64,000 nucleotides of DNA from Erythrobacter litoralis (GCF_029760855.1 NZ_SOSI01000008.1:1-64000); one strand, 5' to 3'; shown: positions 53,183 through 63,155, counted from the stretch's first letter. A program made the numbers and translations. Notes: generated by a model not told the origin, from the sequence alone.

Positions 53183-53914
53183 ATGAGCGAGACCGTTTCC
53201 TTCGGCTATGAAGACATCGACGCGAGCGAAAAGACCGGCCGCGTGGGCGAGATCTTTTCGAACGTGGCCTCGAAATACGACATCATGAACGATGCGATGT
53301 CCGGCGGGATGCACCGCCTGTGGAAGGACCGCTTCGTAAGGCGGGTGAAGCCGCAGGAGGGCGAGGACATCCTCGACATGGCGGGCGGCACGGGCGACAT
53401 CGCCTTCCGCATGGCGGCCCGCGGGGGACGCGTGACGGTGTCCGATATCAATCAGGAAATGCTCGATGTAGGCGTGGAACGCGCGATGCAGCGCGGCATA
53501 GACGGCCTCGTCTGGAGCCGCCAGAACGCCGAGGACCTGACATTCCCCTCCCGCACTTTCGATGCCTACACCATCGCCTTCGGGATCCGGAACGTGACCC
53601 ACATCGACAAGGCTCTGGCCGAGGCGCACCGGGTGCTGAAATATGGCGGACGGTTCTTCTGCCTCGAATTCTCGACCGTGGAATGGCCGGGTTTCAAGGA
53701 TGTGTACGACGCCTATTCCCACAAACTGGTGCCCAAGATCGGCAAGGCTGTTGCAGGCGACGAGGCGAGCTACAAATATCTCGTCGAATCGATCCGCCGC
53801 TTCCCTGACATGGTCAAATTCGAGCGCATGATCGTCGAGGCCGGTTTCGCGAACACCAAGGTCGAGCCGATCATGGGGGGGCTGGTCGCCATCCATTCCG
53901 GGTGGAAAGTCTAG
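53183..53914 (+). CDS. ubiE: Ubiquinone/menaquinone C-methyltransferase UbiE
   Basis: UbiE is the SAM-dependent C-methyltransferase of ubiquinone synthesis. The 243 residues have the family start FGYEDIDASEKTGRVGEIF, the SAM motif LDMAGGTGDIAFRMA near residue 66, the DISQEMLDVG-like NQEMLDVGVERA and FGIRNVTHIDKALAEAHRVL, and the C-terminal end of family length. I use ATG 53183, since the extra in-frame bases upstream overlap the mutM promoter. ubiB follows after 4 bases, so this is an operon for quinone assembly. Confidence 0.96.
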   Translation: MSETVSFGYEDIDASEKTGRVGEIFSNVASKYDIMNDAMSGGMHRLWKDRFVRRVKPQEGEDILDMAGGTGDIAFRMAARGGRVTVSDINQEMLDVGVERAMQRGIDGLVWSRQNAEDLTFPSRTFDAYTIAFGIRNVTHIDKALAEAHRVLKYGGRFFCLEFSTVEWPGFKDVYDAYSHKLVPKIGKAVAGDEASYKYLVESIRRFPDMVKFERMIVEAGFANTKVEPIMGGLVAIHSGWKV

Positions 53915-53918
53915 CGGC

Positions 53919-55466
53919 GTGACCAAGCCGATTACCCATATCTGGCGGCTCGGCAAATGGGCCCGCATTCTCGCGCGGCACGGGGCGCTGCGGGGCATCC
54001 GGAACGATCCCAATACGCCGACGCCGGTCAAGCGGCTGATCGGCCTGTTCTCCATCGGCACGGTGAAATCGCGAGAGCCGGATTACGCCGGTGCCTTTCG
54101 GGAAATAGGGCCGGCGGCGATCAAACTCGGCCAGACTTTGGCCACCCGGCCCGACCTCGTGGGCGAGGAAGCGGCGCACAATCTGCTGAGCCTGCAGGAC
54201 AATCTTCCGCCGGTCGACTTCACGCTGATCCGCGACACCATCGAATCGAGTTTCGAGCAGCCGCTCGAAAACCTGTTCGCCGAATTCGACGAGACGCCCA
54301 TCGGCGCGGCCTCCATCGCGCAGGTCCACAAGGCGGTGACGACCGAGGGGCGGCACGTTGCGGTCAAGGTGCTGCGGCCCGGCGTGCGCGAGCGGTTCGC
54401 GAAGGACATCCAGACTTACGAATGGGCTGCTGCCCAGCTCGAAAGCTTCGGCGGCGAGGCCGCGCGCCTGCGTCCGCGCCTCACTATCGCCAATTTCAAG
54501 CGCTGGACCATGCGCGAACTGGATTTGCGGCGCGAGGCGGCATCGGCGTCCGAACTGTCGGAATTTATGGCCGGCACGCAAGGCTACGAGATACCGGGCA
54601 TCGACTGGGACCGGACCAATGGCCGGGTGATGACGATCGACTGGATTGACGGGGTCAAGATTTCGGACACCGAAGCGATCCGCGCTGCGGGCCACGATAT
54701 GGACGACCTGGCCAGCCGTCTCGTCCTCGCCTTTTTGAGGCAAGCCATCGCCGCCGGGTTCTTCCATGCCGATATGCACCAGGGGAATCTCTTCGTGCGC
54801 AGCGACGGCACGATCGTCGCCATCGATTTCGGGATCATGGGCCGGATCGACCGGCAGGCGCGGATGTGGCTCGCCGAGATACTATACGGCCTGACGACGG
54901 GCAATTACCGCCGCGTCGCCGAAATCCATTTCGAGGCGCAATATGTGCCGAGCTATCACAATGTCGACGAATTCGCGACGGCCCTTCGCGCCGTGGGCGA
55001 GCCGATGCGCGGCAAGCCGGTGAGCGAGCTTTCCGTCGGCCAGATGCTCGACGGGTTGTTCGCCATCACCCGCGATTTCGACATGCAGACGCAGCCCCAC
55101 CTGCTGCTGCTTCAAAAGACGATGGTGATGGTGGAAGGCATCGCCACCCAGCTCAATCCGGGCATAAATATGTGGGACGTTTCCGCCCCCTATGTCCGCA
55201 GCTGGATCCGCGACGAACTCGGCCCGGAAGCCGCCATCGCCGATCGCATCCGCGAGGATACCGAGACGCTGCTGCGCATCCCGCAGCTCGTCCGCCGGAT
55301 CGAGGAACGCTTCCCGCCCAAGGGGGGAGCGCCCGAACCGCCTCCACTACCCCGAGTGGAATTGCTGCGCGACCGGCGGGGCGGACACGCGCTCGGCTAT
55401 TTCACTGCGGCGGTCGCGGGCGGTGCCGCGGTATGGGCCGCCACCGTGCTCGGCTTGTTTACCTAA
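53919..55466 (+). CDS. ubiB: Ubiquinone biosynthesis protein UbiB (ABC1/ADCK family)
   Basis: UbiB is an atypical kinase-like ATPase needed for ubiquinone synthesis at the membrane. The 515 residues include KxGQ in AAIKLGQTLATRPDLVG, the A-rich loop in GAASIAQVHKA, ADMHQGNLFVRSDGTIVAIDFGIMG (metal-binding DFG-like), and a C-terminal pair of membrane segments (YFTAAVAGGAAVWAATVLG). The GTG start directly follows ubiE. Its stop overlaps a convergent small membrane protein gene by 4 bases. Confidence 0.95.
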   Translation: MTKPITHIWRLGKWARILARHGALRGIRNDPNTPTPVKRLIGLFSIGTVKSREPDYAGAFREIGPAAIKLGQTLATRPDLVGEEAAHNLLSLQDNLPPVDFTLIRDTIESSFEQPLENLFAEFDETPIGAASIAQVHKAVTTEGRHVAVKVLRPGVRERFAKDIQTYEWAAAQLESFGGEAARLRPRLTIANFKRWTMRELDLRREAASASELSEFMAGTQGYEIPGIDWDRTNGRVMTIDWIDGVKISDTEAIRAAGHDMDDLASRLVLAFLRQAIAAGFFHADMHQGNLFVRSDGTIVAIDFGIMGRIDRQARMWLAEILYGLTTGNYRRVAEIHFEAQYVPSYHNVDEFATALRAVGEPMRGKPVSELSVGQMLDGLFAITRDFDMQTQPHLLLLQKTMVMVEGIATQLNPGINMWDVSAPYVRSWIRDELGPEAAIADRIREDTETLLRIPQLVRRIEERFPPKGGAPEPPPLPRVELLRDRRGGHALGYFTAAVAGGAAVWAATVLGLFT

Positions 55467-55864
55467 ACTCGGCTCGTAAGGTTTGCCGCCGGGGCGGCCC
55501 AGCGCCGTACCGCAATGGCCAGCACGATAATGTGGGCCAGTTCGACCAGCATCGGCATCTGCCACAGGTCGTAAGGCCCGACCACGATCAGATTAATCAG
55601 GCGTCCGACGAACGCGACGCCGAACAGCGCGAGCGGCACCAGCAATACGCCGCCCCTCCTCCGCCAGCCGCCCCATGACATGCAGGCGGCCGAAACGAGG
55701 AAGAAGGCGGTGAAGTCTGCGCGCATGGACGAAAGGCCAGCCGGACCGTCCGATAGCAGGCCGAATTCCCCACCGGACCCCGCCGGGTCGAACAGGAAAC
55801 CAAGGCCCAGCATCGCATCGACGATTGCGCCGATCACGATCAGGGTCGTGAGAATGAAATTCAT
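55463..55864 (-). CDS. Small four-helix membrane protein (possible DUF4345-like)
   Basis: A 133-residue protein with about four membrane segments. The second half has the pattern MRADFTAFFLVSAACMSWGGW and LIPLALFGVAFVGRLIN-like VGRLIN, which resembles DUF4345 proteins, of unknown function; this is a tentative match. A Shine-Dalgarno CAGGGAAACG lies before ATG 55864. It overlaps the ubiB end by 4 bases on the opposite strand. Confidence 0.65.
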   Translation of the reverse strand: MNFILTTLIVIGAIVDAMLGLGFLFDPAGSGGEFGLLSDGPAGLSSMRADFTAFFLVSAACMSWGGWRRRGGVLLVPLALFGVAFVGRLINLIVVGPYDLWQMPMLVELAHIIVLAIAVRRWAAPAANLTSRV

Positions 55865-55994
55865 GTCGATCGTTTCCCTGTTGCGGCGCGTTTGCGAATT
55901 TTAAACCATAGGCTGGCAAGGCTATGCGTCAATCGCGCGTTCTGCGCGCTGGTATTGAGGGGCAGGGAGCGCTAGCAAGCGCATCGATGACGCA

Positions 55995-57845
55995 ATGGGA
56001 ATGCATTCTGCGATCAGTGTCGATATCGCGGCACGCCGCGACGCGCACGAGGATGGTCGGGTGAGCGGTCCGAAGATCCTGCTGGTGATCGGCGGCGGTA
56101 TCGCGGCGTACAAGTCGTGCGAACTGGTTCGCCTGATCCGCAAGGCGGGCGGCGATGTTACCTGCGTGCTGACGGACGGCGCGCAGCAATTCGTGACACC
56201 GATGGCGCTCGCCGCGCTAAGCGAGAACAAGGTTTATACCTCGCTGTTCGATCTCAAGGATGAGGTCGAGATGGGCCACATCCAGCTTTCGCGGCAGGCC
56301 GACCTCATCGTCGTGTGCCCCGCCACGGCAGATCTGATGGCCAAGATGGCCGCCGGCATCGCAGACGATCTCGCCACCACGCTGATCCTCGCAACCGACA
56401 AACCCGTATTCACCGTGCCAGCCATGAATGTGCGGATGTGGGAGCATGAGGCGACGCAGCGCAATGCCGACTGGCTGCGCTCTGCCGGTGTGACCGTGAT
56501 GGACCCCGACGAGGGCGCCATGGCCTGCGGTGAATTCGGCCCCGGCCGCCTCCCCGAACCGCCCGCGATCGTTGCCGCTATCGCGGAAAAGCTGGGCCTG
56601 GACATCGCGCTGCCCGAACTGGCCGCGCCTGCGGCGCAGCTGTCCGCTCCTACGCCTGCGCCTTCATTCGAGGATTTGGACGATGAGGCAGGCGAGGCAG
56701 GCGAACCGTCCTTCGAAGCGGACGAGGATTTCGCGGCCGAAGCGCTGGAACCGGAACAGGCGGAAGACAGCAATCGCGTGTCCTCCGGCCTCGGCAGTCT
56801 GCTTTCCGCCATTATCCCGCGCAGCACGAAGCGCCGCAGCCATGCGGATATGGAAGCGCAATACGAGGAGCAGTGGGACGAGGCTGCGCCCGATATGCTG
56901 GATGCTGCTTCGCTCGTGGAACAGACCGATTTCGGCGGCGGACCTCTGCTTGCAAAGAAGGGCGGGGCGGGCGCCGCGCCGCCCACCGATCCCGAAGCGA
57001 TCAATCACGAGGTCGCCCGAATGGATGCGCGCGCCATGCCGCAGCCGATCATCGACGATATGCAAAACGTGTCTGTCGGGTTCGGCGACATGGACAGGGC
57101 CGAAATACCGTTCGAGGATACGCCGCTTGCAGGGCAGGCGGAATTCGATCCTGATCCCGAGCATCGCCCGCTTTACGGCAAGCACGTCCTCGTCACTGCC
57201 GGCCCGACGTGGGAACCGATCGACCCGGTGCGGTACATCGCCAATCGTTCGAGCGGGAAGCAGGGTTTCGCCATCGCCGCGATGGCCGCCGCAGCAGGGG
57301 CGCGGGTCACGCTGGTCGCCGGACCGGTGCATCTGCCGACTCCGGTGGGCGTTGATCGCATCGACGTCGAGACGGCGGAAGACATGGCCGAGGAAGTGCG
57401 CAACGCCTTGCCCGCCGATGCGGCGTTCATGGTCGCAGCCGTGGCGGACTGGAAGAGCCGCCACGTCGCAGGCGAGAAGATGAAAAAGCGCGGCAGCGCG
57501 CCGCCCGCCCTGATCCTCGCCGAGAACCCCGATATTCTCGCCGCCGTCGCCGCCGGTCGCAAGCGGCCGCACTTGCTGGTCGGTTTTGCGGCGGAAACCG
57601 AGAACGTGGTCGAGAACGCGAAATCGAAGCGCAAACGCAAGGGCGCAGACTGGATCATCGCCAACAATGTGGCGTCGATCGAAGGGGCGAGCGTGATGGG
57701 CGGCGATCTCAACCAGGTCCACATCGTGACGGCGAGCGGTGTCGAAAGCCTGTCCGAAATGCCGAAGGAAGAGGTGGCCCGCCAGCTCGTGATGCGCGCG
57801 GCGGAAGCGCTGGCCGAACCGGAGGACGAGGATCCGCATGTCTGA
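55995..57845 (+). CDS. coaBC: Bifunctional CoaBC with a long acidic linker
   Basis: CoaBC makes 4'-phosphopantetheine in two steps from phosphopantothenate and cysteine. The N-terminal CoaC flavoprotein (about residues 24-200) has [50 protein letters not shown] and the cysteine lid [17 protein letters not shown]. The CoaB ligase (about 390-616) has [29 protein letters not shown] and [11 protein letters not shown]. Between them lie about 190 residues, Asp/Glu-rich and low-complexity, that the usual 400-residue enzyme lacks. ATG 55995 or GTG 56061 could be the start. It overlaps dut. Confidence 0.95.
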   Translation: MGMHSAISVDIAARRDAHEDGRVSGPKILLVIGGGIAAYKSCELVRLIRKAGGDVTCVLTDGAQQFVTPMALAALSENKVYTSLFDLKDEVEMGHIQLSRQADLIVVCPATADLMAKMAAGIADDLATTLILATDKPVFTVPAMNVRMWEHEATQRNADWLRSAGVTVMDPDEGAMACGEFGPGRLPEPPAIVAAIAEKLGLDIALPELAAPAAQLSAPTPAPSFEDLDDEAGEAGEPSFEADEDFAAEALEPEQAEDSNRVSSGLGSLLSAIIPRSTKRRSHADMEAQYEEQWDEAAPDMLDAASLVEQTDFGGGPLLAKKGGAGAAPPTDPEAINHEVARMDARAMPQPIIDDMQNVSVGFGDMDRAEIPFEDTPLAGQAEFDPDPEHRPLYGKHVLVTAGPTWEPIDPVRYIANRSSGKQGFAIAAMAAAAGARVTLVAGPVHLPTPVGVDRIDVETAEDMAEEVRNALPADAAFMVAAVADWKSRHVAGEKMKKRGSAPPALILAENPDILAAVAAGRKRPHLLVGFAAETENVVENAKSKRKRKGADWIIANNVASIEGASVMGGDLNQVHIVTASGVESLSEMPKEEVARQLVMRAAEALAEPEDEDPHV

Positions 57846-58299
57846 CCCGGTCGCGGTGCGGCTGAAGCGCCTGCCGCACGGTGAAGGCCTCGATCCTCCC
57901 GCTTACGCAACTCCGGGTTCAGCCGGAATGGACGTGCTCGCAGCCGAGGCGGTAACCCTGTTGCCGGGCCAGCGACACGCGGTCGCAACCGGCTATGCAC
58001 TCGCCATTCCCGAAGGCTACGAAATACAAGTTCGCCCTCGTTCGGGGCTGGCGCTCAAGCACGGCATAACCGTGCCGAACACGCCCGGCACCATCGATTC
58101 CGATTATCGCGGCGAATTGAAGATCGTCCTCATCAATCATGGCGAGGCGGATTTCGCAATCGCGCGCGGCGACCGGATCGCGCAGCTCGTGCTCGCCCCG
58201 GTTGTTCAGGCGCGGTGGACTGAGGTCGAAGAACTGGATGACACCGCCCGCGGCGAAGGCGGTTTCGGCTCTACGGGCGGACACGCCCGATTGGTCTAG
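57838..58299 (+). CDS. dut: Deoxyuridine 5'-triphosphate nucleotidohydrolase
   Basis: Dut hydrolyses dUTP to dUMP, keeping uracil out of DNA and supplying thymidylate synthesis. The 153-residue trimeric-type protein has all five motifs: [65 protein letters not shown] and GGFGSTGGH at the C-terminal flexible arm. Its ATG is inside the end of coaBC (8-base overlap), typical of the alphaproteobacterial coaBC-dut pair. Confidence 0.96.
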   Translation: MSDPVAVRLKRLPHGEGLDPPAYATPGSAGMDVLAAEAVTLLPGQRHAVATGYALAIPEGYEIQVRPRSGLALKHGITVPNTPGTIDSDYRGELKIVLINHGEADFAIARGDRIAQLVLAPVVQARWTEVEELDDTARGEGGFGSTGGHARLV

Positions 58300-58839
58300 T
58301 CAGTCGCGCGTCGCGCGGTTCAGAAGCAGCGAGACGGCGCTCCACAGACCGGCGAACAGGCAGAGGACGCCCCATTCGACATACGCGCGGTCGGCATATT
58401 CGGTAGCATAGATACCGATGGCGAACTGCGATGCTGCCATCAACGCCGCGATGCGTGCCATGGGCCTTGACCGAAAGCGCATGAATGCGCCGAGCAAGGC
58501 TCCGACAAACAATACGACGAAAAACAGGGAGTTTACCGGATCGGCCTCGTTGCCGAGAATACCGATCGCGAGATTGCTCCAGACGGTCAGAAACGCGGTA
58601 CCAGCCGCAAGTGCTATGCCGAGAAATCGCGGCCAAGATCGCGATGTGCGCAACGCCAGTTCGAGGCCGATGCCGAGCGAACCCAGTAACAATCCTGCGG
58701 CTGCAAAGTCGCCGACGGTCCAATCAACGCCGCCGGTGAGCAGCATCGCCACCGCAGGCAGAGCGAGAAGGCCGGCGGCCGATGCCCAGCCTGCAATGCG
58801 CCAGTTCCTGCCGAGAAGCGGTTCGTGTGTCCGGATCAT
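58300..58839 (-). CDS. Integral membrane protein, function unknown
   Basis: A 179-residue protein with about five membrane segments (for example AGWASAAGLLALPAVAMLLTG and SLFFVVLFVGALLGAFM). I recognise no family. AAAGGAAGAG precedes ATG 58839. It converges on dut with no gap between the stop codons. Confidence 0.68.
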   Translation of the reverse strand: MIRTHEPLLGRNWRIAGWASAAGLLALPAVAMLLTGGVDWTVGDFAAAGLLLGSLGIGLELALRTSRSWPRFLGIALAAGTAFLTVWSNLAIGILGNEADPVNSLFFVVLFVGALLGAFMRFRSRPMARIAALMAASQFAIGIYATEYADRAYVEWGVLCLFAGLWSAVSLLLNRATRD

Positions 58840-58894
58840 GCCTCTTCCTTTCCGAGCTAACGAAAATAACGGCAGCGTTACCGCCAATACAACG

Positions 58895-58921
58895 AAAAAG
58901 GGCGGCCATTGCGGACCGCCC
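58895..58921 (-). terminator. Terminator of the DUF4136 lipoprotein gene
   Basis: A 6-bp GC stem (58921-58916 with 58905-58900) that extends through a mismatch by two more pairs encloses a short loop and is followed by TTTTTC on the minus strand. It lies 24 bases after the stop. Confidence 0.8.
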
Positions 58922-58944
58922 TTGTTACATTCGTAAATTCGATC

Positions 58945-59643
58945 TTAGCGCCGTCGCGCACCCTCTTCCGGGGCGATCGATATGCGCACGGTCTCGCCCG
59001 AATTACCGGGGAAGTCGGTGAACATCGCCTCGACCAGATTGGGCACGAGATACTGCAGACGTTGGGATGTCGACAGCGCCTGGGCCTTGCCTTCGAACAG
59101 GCGCTCCCCGGTCGCCGCACGGTCGATCTTCATGTCGATGCCGCTGGTGTATACCGTGTAGCTGCGCACGTCCGGACCGCCGAACCACGGATCGTAGAAT
59201 CCGAAGCCCCACCGGCTGCCGTAGAAGCGCGAGCGCGGCAGGTAACCGAGGCGCGAGCCGAAGCCCAAGCGGCCATAGCCGACCCATGGATCGTAGAAAG
59301 GATCAGCAAAACCGGTCGTGCGGATCCGTTCGCGGCCGTTGTCGATACCGTAATCGAACCGAACCAGCAGCGATGCGGCTTCGGGCGATGCGGCCTGCGT
59401 ATAACCGAGGCGCGACATCTGCGCTTCGACAAGGTCGGCATATTGCGAGAATTCGAGCCCACCGGCCAAAGCGGGGTCGTCCGCCACTACGGCATAGGTT
59501 TCACCCTGCGGCGCGGGCAGTTGCGATTGGAAGCGCGTAACGTCCGCCTTGAATGGCGTCGCGCAGGCGGCGAGGGATGCAAGAACGATTGGAACGGAGG
59601 CCAGCTTCAGCGCGCGCCCCCAACCCTGTTTACGGATGGTCAT
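58945..59643 (-). CDS. DUF4136-type lipoprotein
   Basis: A 232-residue precursor with lipobox LASLAAC near residue 26, followed by a body typical of DUF4136 proteins: FSQYADLVEAQMSRLGYTQA, then ASLLVRFDYGID, an aromatic Gly-Tyr-Phe-rich stretch (GYGRLGFGSRLGYLPRSRF) and a closing beta strand VRISIAPEE. Function is unknown; probably outer-membrane or periplasmic. ATG 59643 follows a GAAAGGA site; an in-frame extension upstream is less likely. Confidence 0.8.
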   Translation of the reverse strand: MTIRKQGWGRALKLASVPIVLASLAACATPFKADVTRFQSQLPAPQGETYAVVADDPALAGGLEFSQYADLVEAQMSRLGYTQAASPEAASLLVRFDYGIDNGRERIRTTGFADPFYDPWVGYGRLGFGSRLGYLPRSRFYGSRWGFGFYDPWFGGPDVRSYTVYTSGIDMKIDRAATGERLFEGKAQALSTSQRLQYLVPNLVEAMFTDFPGNSGETVRISIAPEEGARRR

Positions 59644-59811
59644 GGCTCGGTCCTTTCGCGATGCCATGCTTGAGGCACCGGTAAATGAAGACGCTCGCAG
59701 TTTGCCGAAAAAAGCGGGGGCAATCCGCCAGCTATCCAGCACGGACTATCGCAATGCCCGTGAACATACATTGAACGCCTCAGCGGCGATTTGTTTCATC
59801 CCGGCAGAGAT

Positions 59812-60840
59812 TTAGCCGCGAACGAGCCCCAGGGCGCGATAGGCGGCATCCAGCGTCGGCACGGCGATTTCGCGCGCCTTGGCTGCCCCCTGGGCCAGAA
59901 TGGCGTCGAGTGCCTCGCGATCTTCGAGCAGTTCGGTGAACCGCTGCGAGATCGGGCGGAGCGTTTCCACCAGCAATTCGCCCAGCGCCGGCTTGAAGGC
60001 GCCGAAGCCCGTACCGCCGTGTTCGCGCAGCACATCTTCGACCGAGCGATCGGTAAGCGCCGCGTAAATGGTAACGAGGTTGAGCGCTTCTGCGCGATCC
60101 TTAAGACCGGCCGCCTCGCTCGGCAGGGGTTCGGGATCGGTTTTCGCCTTCTTGATCTTCTTCATCACCTCGTCCGGATCGTCGGCAAGGTTGATGCGGC
60201 TCATGTCGCTGGGGTCGGACTTGCTCATCTTCGCCGCCCCGTTGCGCAGGCTCATGATGCGCGCTGCTTCGGGCGGAACGATCGGTTCGGGCAGGGTGAA
60301 GACCGGCGTGTCTTCCGATGCGAAGTCGTTGTTGAACTTCTGCGCGATATCGCGCGCCAGTTCGAGATGCTGCTTCTGATCCTCGCCTACCGGAACATGC
60401 GTCGCCTGGTATAGCAGCACGTCGGCGGCCTGAAGGACGGGGTAGGCGAACAGGGCGACAGACTGGCCTTCGCGATTCTTGCCTGCCTTGTCCTTCCATT
60501 GCGTCATCCGGTTGAGCCAGCCCATCCGCGCCGTGCCGTTGAGCAGCCACTGCAGTTCGGCATGCTGCGGAACCTGTGCCTGGTTGAACAGGATGGAGCG
60601 CTTGGGATCGATCCCGCAGGCGACCAGCGCGGCGGCCATTTCCAGCGTGCCCTTGTGCAGATCGGCGGGGGTATGCGGCTGGCTGATGGCATGAAGGTCG
60701 GCAAGGAAGAACAGGGCCTGTTGTCCGTCCTCCATCTCGTCCTGCATCCGCACCCAGTTGCGGATCGCGCCGAGGTAATTGCCGAGGTGAAGATTGCCCG
60801 TGGGCTGGATACCGGAGACGATTCGCATTGCGGGGCGCAT
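59812..60840 (-). CDS. trpS: Tryptophan--tRNA ligase
   Basis: TrpRS charges tRNA-Trp. The 342-residue class I synthetase shows the HIGH-type motif GIQPTGNLHLGNYLGAI near residue 10, FFLADLHAISQP, the KMSKS signature AAKMSKSDPSD near residue 210, and the tRNA-facing helical C-terminus. A second ATG four codons in (MRIVSGIQ) is equally possible as the start. The murJ gene ends 7 bases upstream, so they are co-transcribed. Confidence 0.96.
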   Translation of the reverse strand: MRPAMRIVSGIQPTGNLHLGNYLGAIRNWVRMQDEMEDGQQALFFLADLHAISQPHTPADLHKGTLEMAAALVACGIDPKRSILFNQAQVPQHAELQWLLNGTARMGWLNRMTQWKDKAGKNREGQSVALFAYPVLQAADVLLYQATHVPVGEDQKQHLELARDIAQKFNNDFASEDTPVFTLPEPIVPPEAARIMSLRNGAAKMSKSDPSDMSRINLADDPDEVMKKIKKAKTDPEPLPSEAAGLKDRAEALNLVTIYAALTDRSVEDVLREHGGTGFGAFKPALGELLVETLRPISQRFTELLEDREALDAILAQGAAKAREIAVPTLDAAYRALGLVRG

Positions 60841-60846
60841 GAAACT

Positions 60847-62418
60847 CTAGGGCTCTCTTTTCTTGGTCAGGCTGACGATACGCTGCCGGTCGATCGCGCC
60901 GATGGCGAAGGCCACGCCGAAATAGACGACCGCCGAACAGATCACGAGCGCAAGGAGCGCGCCCGCCCGCGCGAACAGGCCGGCGGAATACCATCCGGTA
61001 AGCATATCGCGGGCGAACCACAAGGCGGCGCCCATGGCGAGGGCGGCGACGAGCTGGCGCGCAATCCGGCCGAGCAGCGCGATCGGGGCATGGTAATAAT
61101 CGCGCTTCATCAATACCGCATAGAGGTAGGCGACATTGATCCACGCCCCAACGACGCTGGCGAAGGCGACCCCGACCACACCGAAATCCGCGATCAGCGC
61201 GAAGTTCATCGCGACGAACACGACGAGCGAGATGAAAGCGGCATAGACCGGTGTGCGCGTATCGGACCGCGCATAGAAATTAGGCACGAGTACCTTCACC
61301 AGCACATAGGCCGGAAGGCCCAGCACCAGTGCGGCCAGCACGTCGCCCGTAAGCGCCGCCTGTTCGAGGCTGAAGGCCCCGCCCTGGAACAGCATGGTGA
61401 CGAACGGCACCGCGCACACGGCAAGCGCCACGGCGGCGGGAATGGTCAGCAGCATGGACAGTTCGATCGCATCGGACTGTACGCGGTCCGTGCCTTCCCG
61501 GTTCTTCGCCCCCACGAAACGCGAGAGAGTCGGCAGGATCGCAGTCGACAGGGCGATCCCGATAATGCCGAGCGGCAACTGGTTCAGCCGGTCGGCATAA
61601 TTCATGTAGCTGATCGAGCCGCTGTCGAGCTGGTTGAGGAAGTAGAGCTGGACCAGCGTATTGATTTGATAGGCCCCGCCGCCGATCGCCGCGGGCAGAG
61701 CGATGATCGACAGGCGCTTCACCTCCGGCGTAATGCGCGGCCAAAGCAGTTTGGGGCGGAAACCCTCGACCCGCGTCCAGTAATAGACCCAGGCGAGTTG
61801 CACGACCCCGCCGACTGTCACCGCCCATGCCTGGCTGTAGCCGACCTGCCGCGTGGTCCAGCCCCATTCGTTCATCGCGTATTCGCCGAACAATAGCGCC
61901 GCGATCAGCACGAGGTTGAGGAGGATGGGGAAGCTTGCCCCCGGCGCAAAGCGGCTGACCGAATTGAGCATTCCGGTGAACAGCGTCACCAGGCTGACCA
62001 GCAGAATGTAGGGAAACATGATTCGCGCGAAATCGACTTCCATCGCGAAGTTCACCGGATCGCGTTGCTGATCGCCCAGCGCCCAGATGACCCACGGCAT
62101 GGCAATCATCATGGCCGCGCACAGCACGATCAGCACCGGCAGAAAAACGCTCAGCACATCGTCCGAGAAACTACGCGCATCCTCTATCCCGCCATCGCCG
62201 TGCAAACGCTTGGAAAACATCGGCACGAAAGCGGCGGAAAAGGCACCTTCCGCGAACAGGCGGCGGAAGACGTTGGGAATGATGAAAGCCTGAAACCACG
62301 CATCGGTCACGCCGTTCGCGCCGAGCACGCGGCTGAAGATCATTTCGCGCGCCATGCCGGCGACACGGCTCGCCATGGTCAGCGAGCCGATCGTCCCGAC
62401 ATGCTTGAGGAGGCTCAT
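60847..62418 (-). CDS. murJ: Lipid II flippase MurJ
   Basis: MurJ moves lipid II across the inner membrane for peptidoglycan synthesis. The 523-residue protein has about 14 membrane segments and the family start VGTIGSLTMASRVAGMAREM, then NVFRRLFAEGAFSAAFVPMF and QINTLVQLYFLNQLDSGSISYMNYADRL, with conserved arginines of the cavity visible in ASRVAGMAR and FRRLFAEG. The order secB-murJ-trpS is usual in sphingomonads. It is followed by trpS. Confidence 0.96.
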   Translation of the reverse strand: MSLLKHVGTIGSLTMASRVAGMAREMIFSRVLGANGVTDAWFQAFIIPNVFRRLFAEGAFSAAFVPMFSKRLHGDGGIEDARSFSDDVLSVFLPVLIVLCAAMMIAMPWVIWALGDQQRDPVNFAMEVDFARIMFPYILLVSLVTLFTGMLNSVSRFAPGASFPILLNLVLIAALLFGEYAMNEWGWTTRQVGYSQAWAVTVGGVVQLAWVYYWTRVEGFRPKLLWPRITPEVKRLSIIALPAAIGGGAYQINTLVQLYFLNQLDSGSISYMNYADRLNQLPLGIIGIALSTAILPTLSRFVGAKNREGTDRVQSDAIELSMLLTIPAAVALAVCAVPFVTMLFQGGAFSLEQAALTGDVLAALVLGLPAYVLVKVLVPNFYARSDTRTPVYAAFISLVVFVAMNFALIADFGVVGVAFASVVGAWINVAYLYAVLMKRDYYHAPIALLGRIARQLVAALAMGAALWFARDMLTGWYSAGLFARAGALLALVICSAVVYFGVAFAIGAIDRQRIVSLTKKREP

Positions 62419-62451
62419 CGAAGCCGAGCCTTACGAATTAGAGGTGGGGTC

Positions 62452-62979
62452 TCAGGCGTTGCCGACCGGCGGCTGCGCACCTTCGCCCTGCTGCTGCGCG
62501 CGGGCGGCGAGCTGCTGTTGGTAGAGCTGGCCGAAATCCATCGGATCGAGCACGAGCGGCGGATAGCCCGCATCGCGCGTCGCTTCGGCGATGACCGAGC
62601 GGGCGAAGGGGAACAGCAGGCGCGGCGTTTCGGCGTACTGGAACATGTGCGCCGCTTCGTCCGGCACGTTGCGCAGGCCCACGAGCCCGCAATAGGACAG
62701 GTCGACGAGATACATCGTGCCCTTGTCGCACTTGGCGGTCGCGGTGATCTTGAGTTCGACCTCGAACACTTCGTCGTTCACCTTGTTCGAGGCGATATTG
62801 ACCTGGATGTCGACCTGCGGCTGTTCCTGCCACTGGTAGGAACTGGGCGCATTCGGGTTCTCGACCGAAAGGTCCTTCACGTACTGGCTGATAATGCCGG
62901 CTGCGGGGCCGGTATCGGCGCCATTGCCGTTCATGGCTTCGGGATTGATGTCGTTCAGAATATTGCCGTCGTCAGCCAT
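62452..62979 (-). CDS. secB: Protein-export chaperone SecB
   Basis: SecB keeps exported precursors unfolded and hands them to SecA. The 175-residue protein has the family strands SQYVKDLSVENPNAP, VDIQVNIASNKVNDEVFEVE and ARSVIAEATRDAGYPPLVLDPMDFGQLYQ. An extra Asp/Asn-rich N-terminus and a Gln-rich tail make it longer than the 155 residues of E. coli. ATG 62979 is preceded by AGGAAAG. It is divergent from the Tim44-like gene, 233 bases away, and lies upstream of murJ. Confidence 0.94.
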   Translation of the reverse strand: MADDGNILNDINPEAMNGNGADTGPAAGIISQYVKDLSVENPNAPSSYQWQEQPQVDIQVNIASNKVNDEVFEVELKITATAKCDKGTMYLVDLSYCGLVGLRNVPDEAAHMFQYAETPRLLFPFARSVIAEATRDAGYPPLVLDPMDFGQLYQQQLAARAQQQGEGAQPPVGNA

Positions 62980-63132
62980 AACGCTCTTTCCTGTGATACT
63001 GCAGTAAGGTCCGGGCGGCGCGTGCCCGTCCGGTCGTGCCGCGCGCCTAGCATTGCGAATGCCGCGTAGCAACGTGGCACGCGCCAAGGCGTCCCGCTAG
63101 GTGTGCTCCGCATTGTGCGTTTGTAATTCCTA

Positions 63133-63155
63133 CCTATCTAAGGCACATAGATAGG
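63133..63155. promoter_or_regulatory. Perfect 8-bp inverted repeat in the secB/Tim44-like divergent gap
   Basis: CCTATCTA and TAGATAGG flank a 7-base spacer. The repeat is AT-richer than its surroundings and has no T-run, so it is not a terminator. It lies 58 bases before the Tim44-like GTG and 154 bases from secB. It could be an operator for either gene, or part of a promoter region. Confidence 0.45.
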
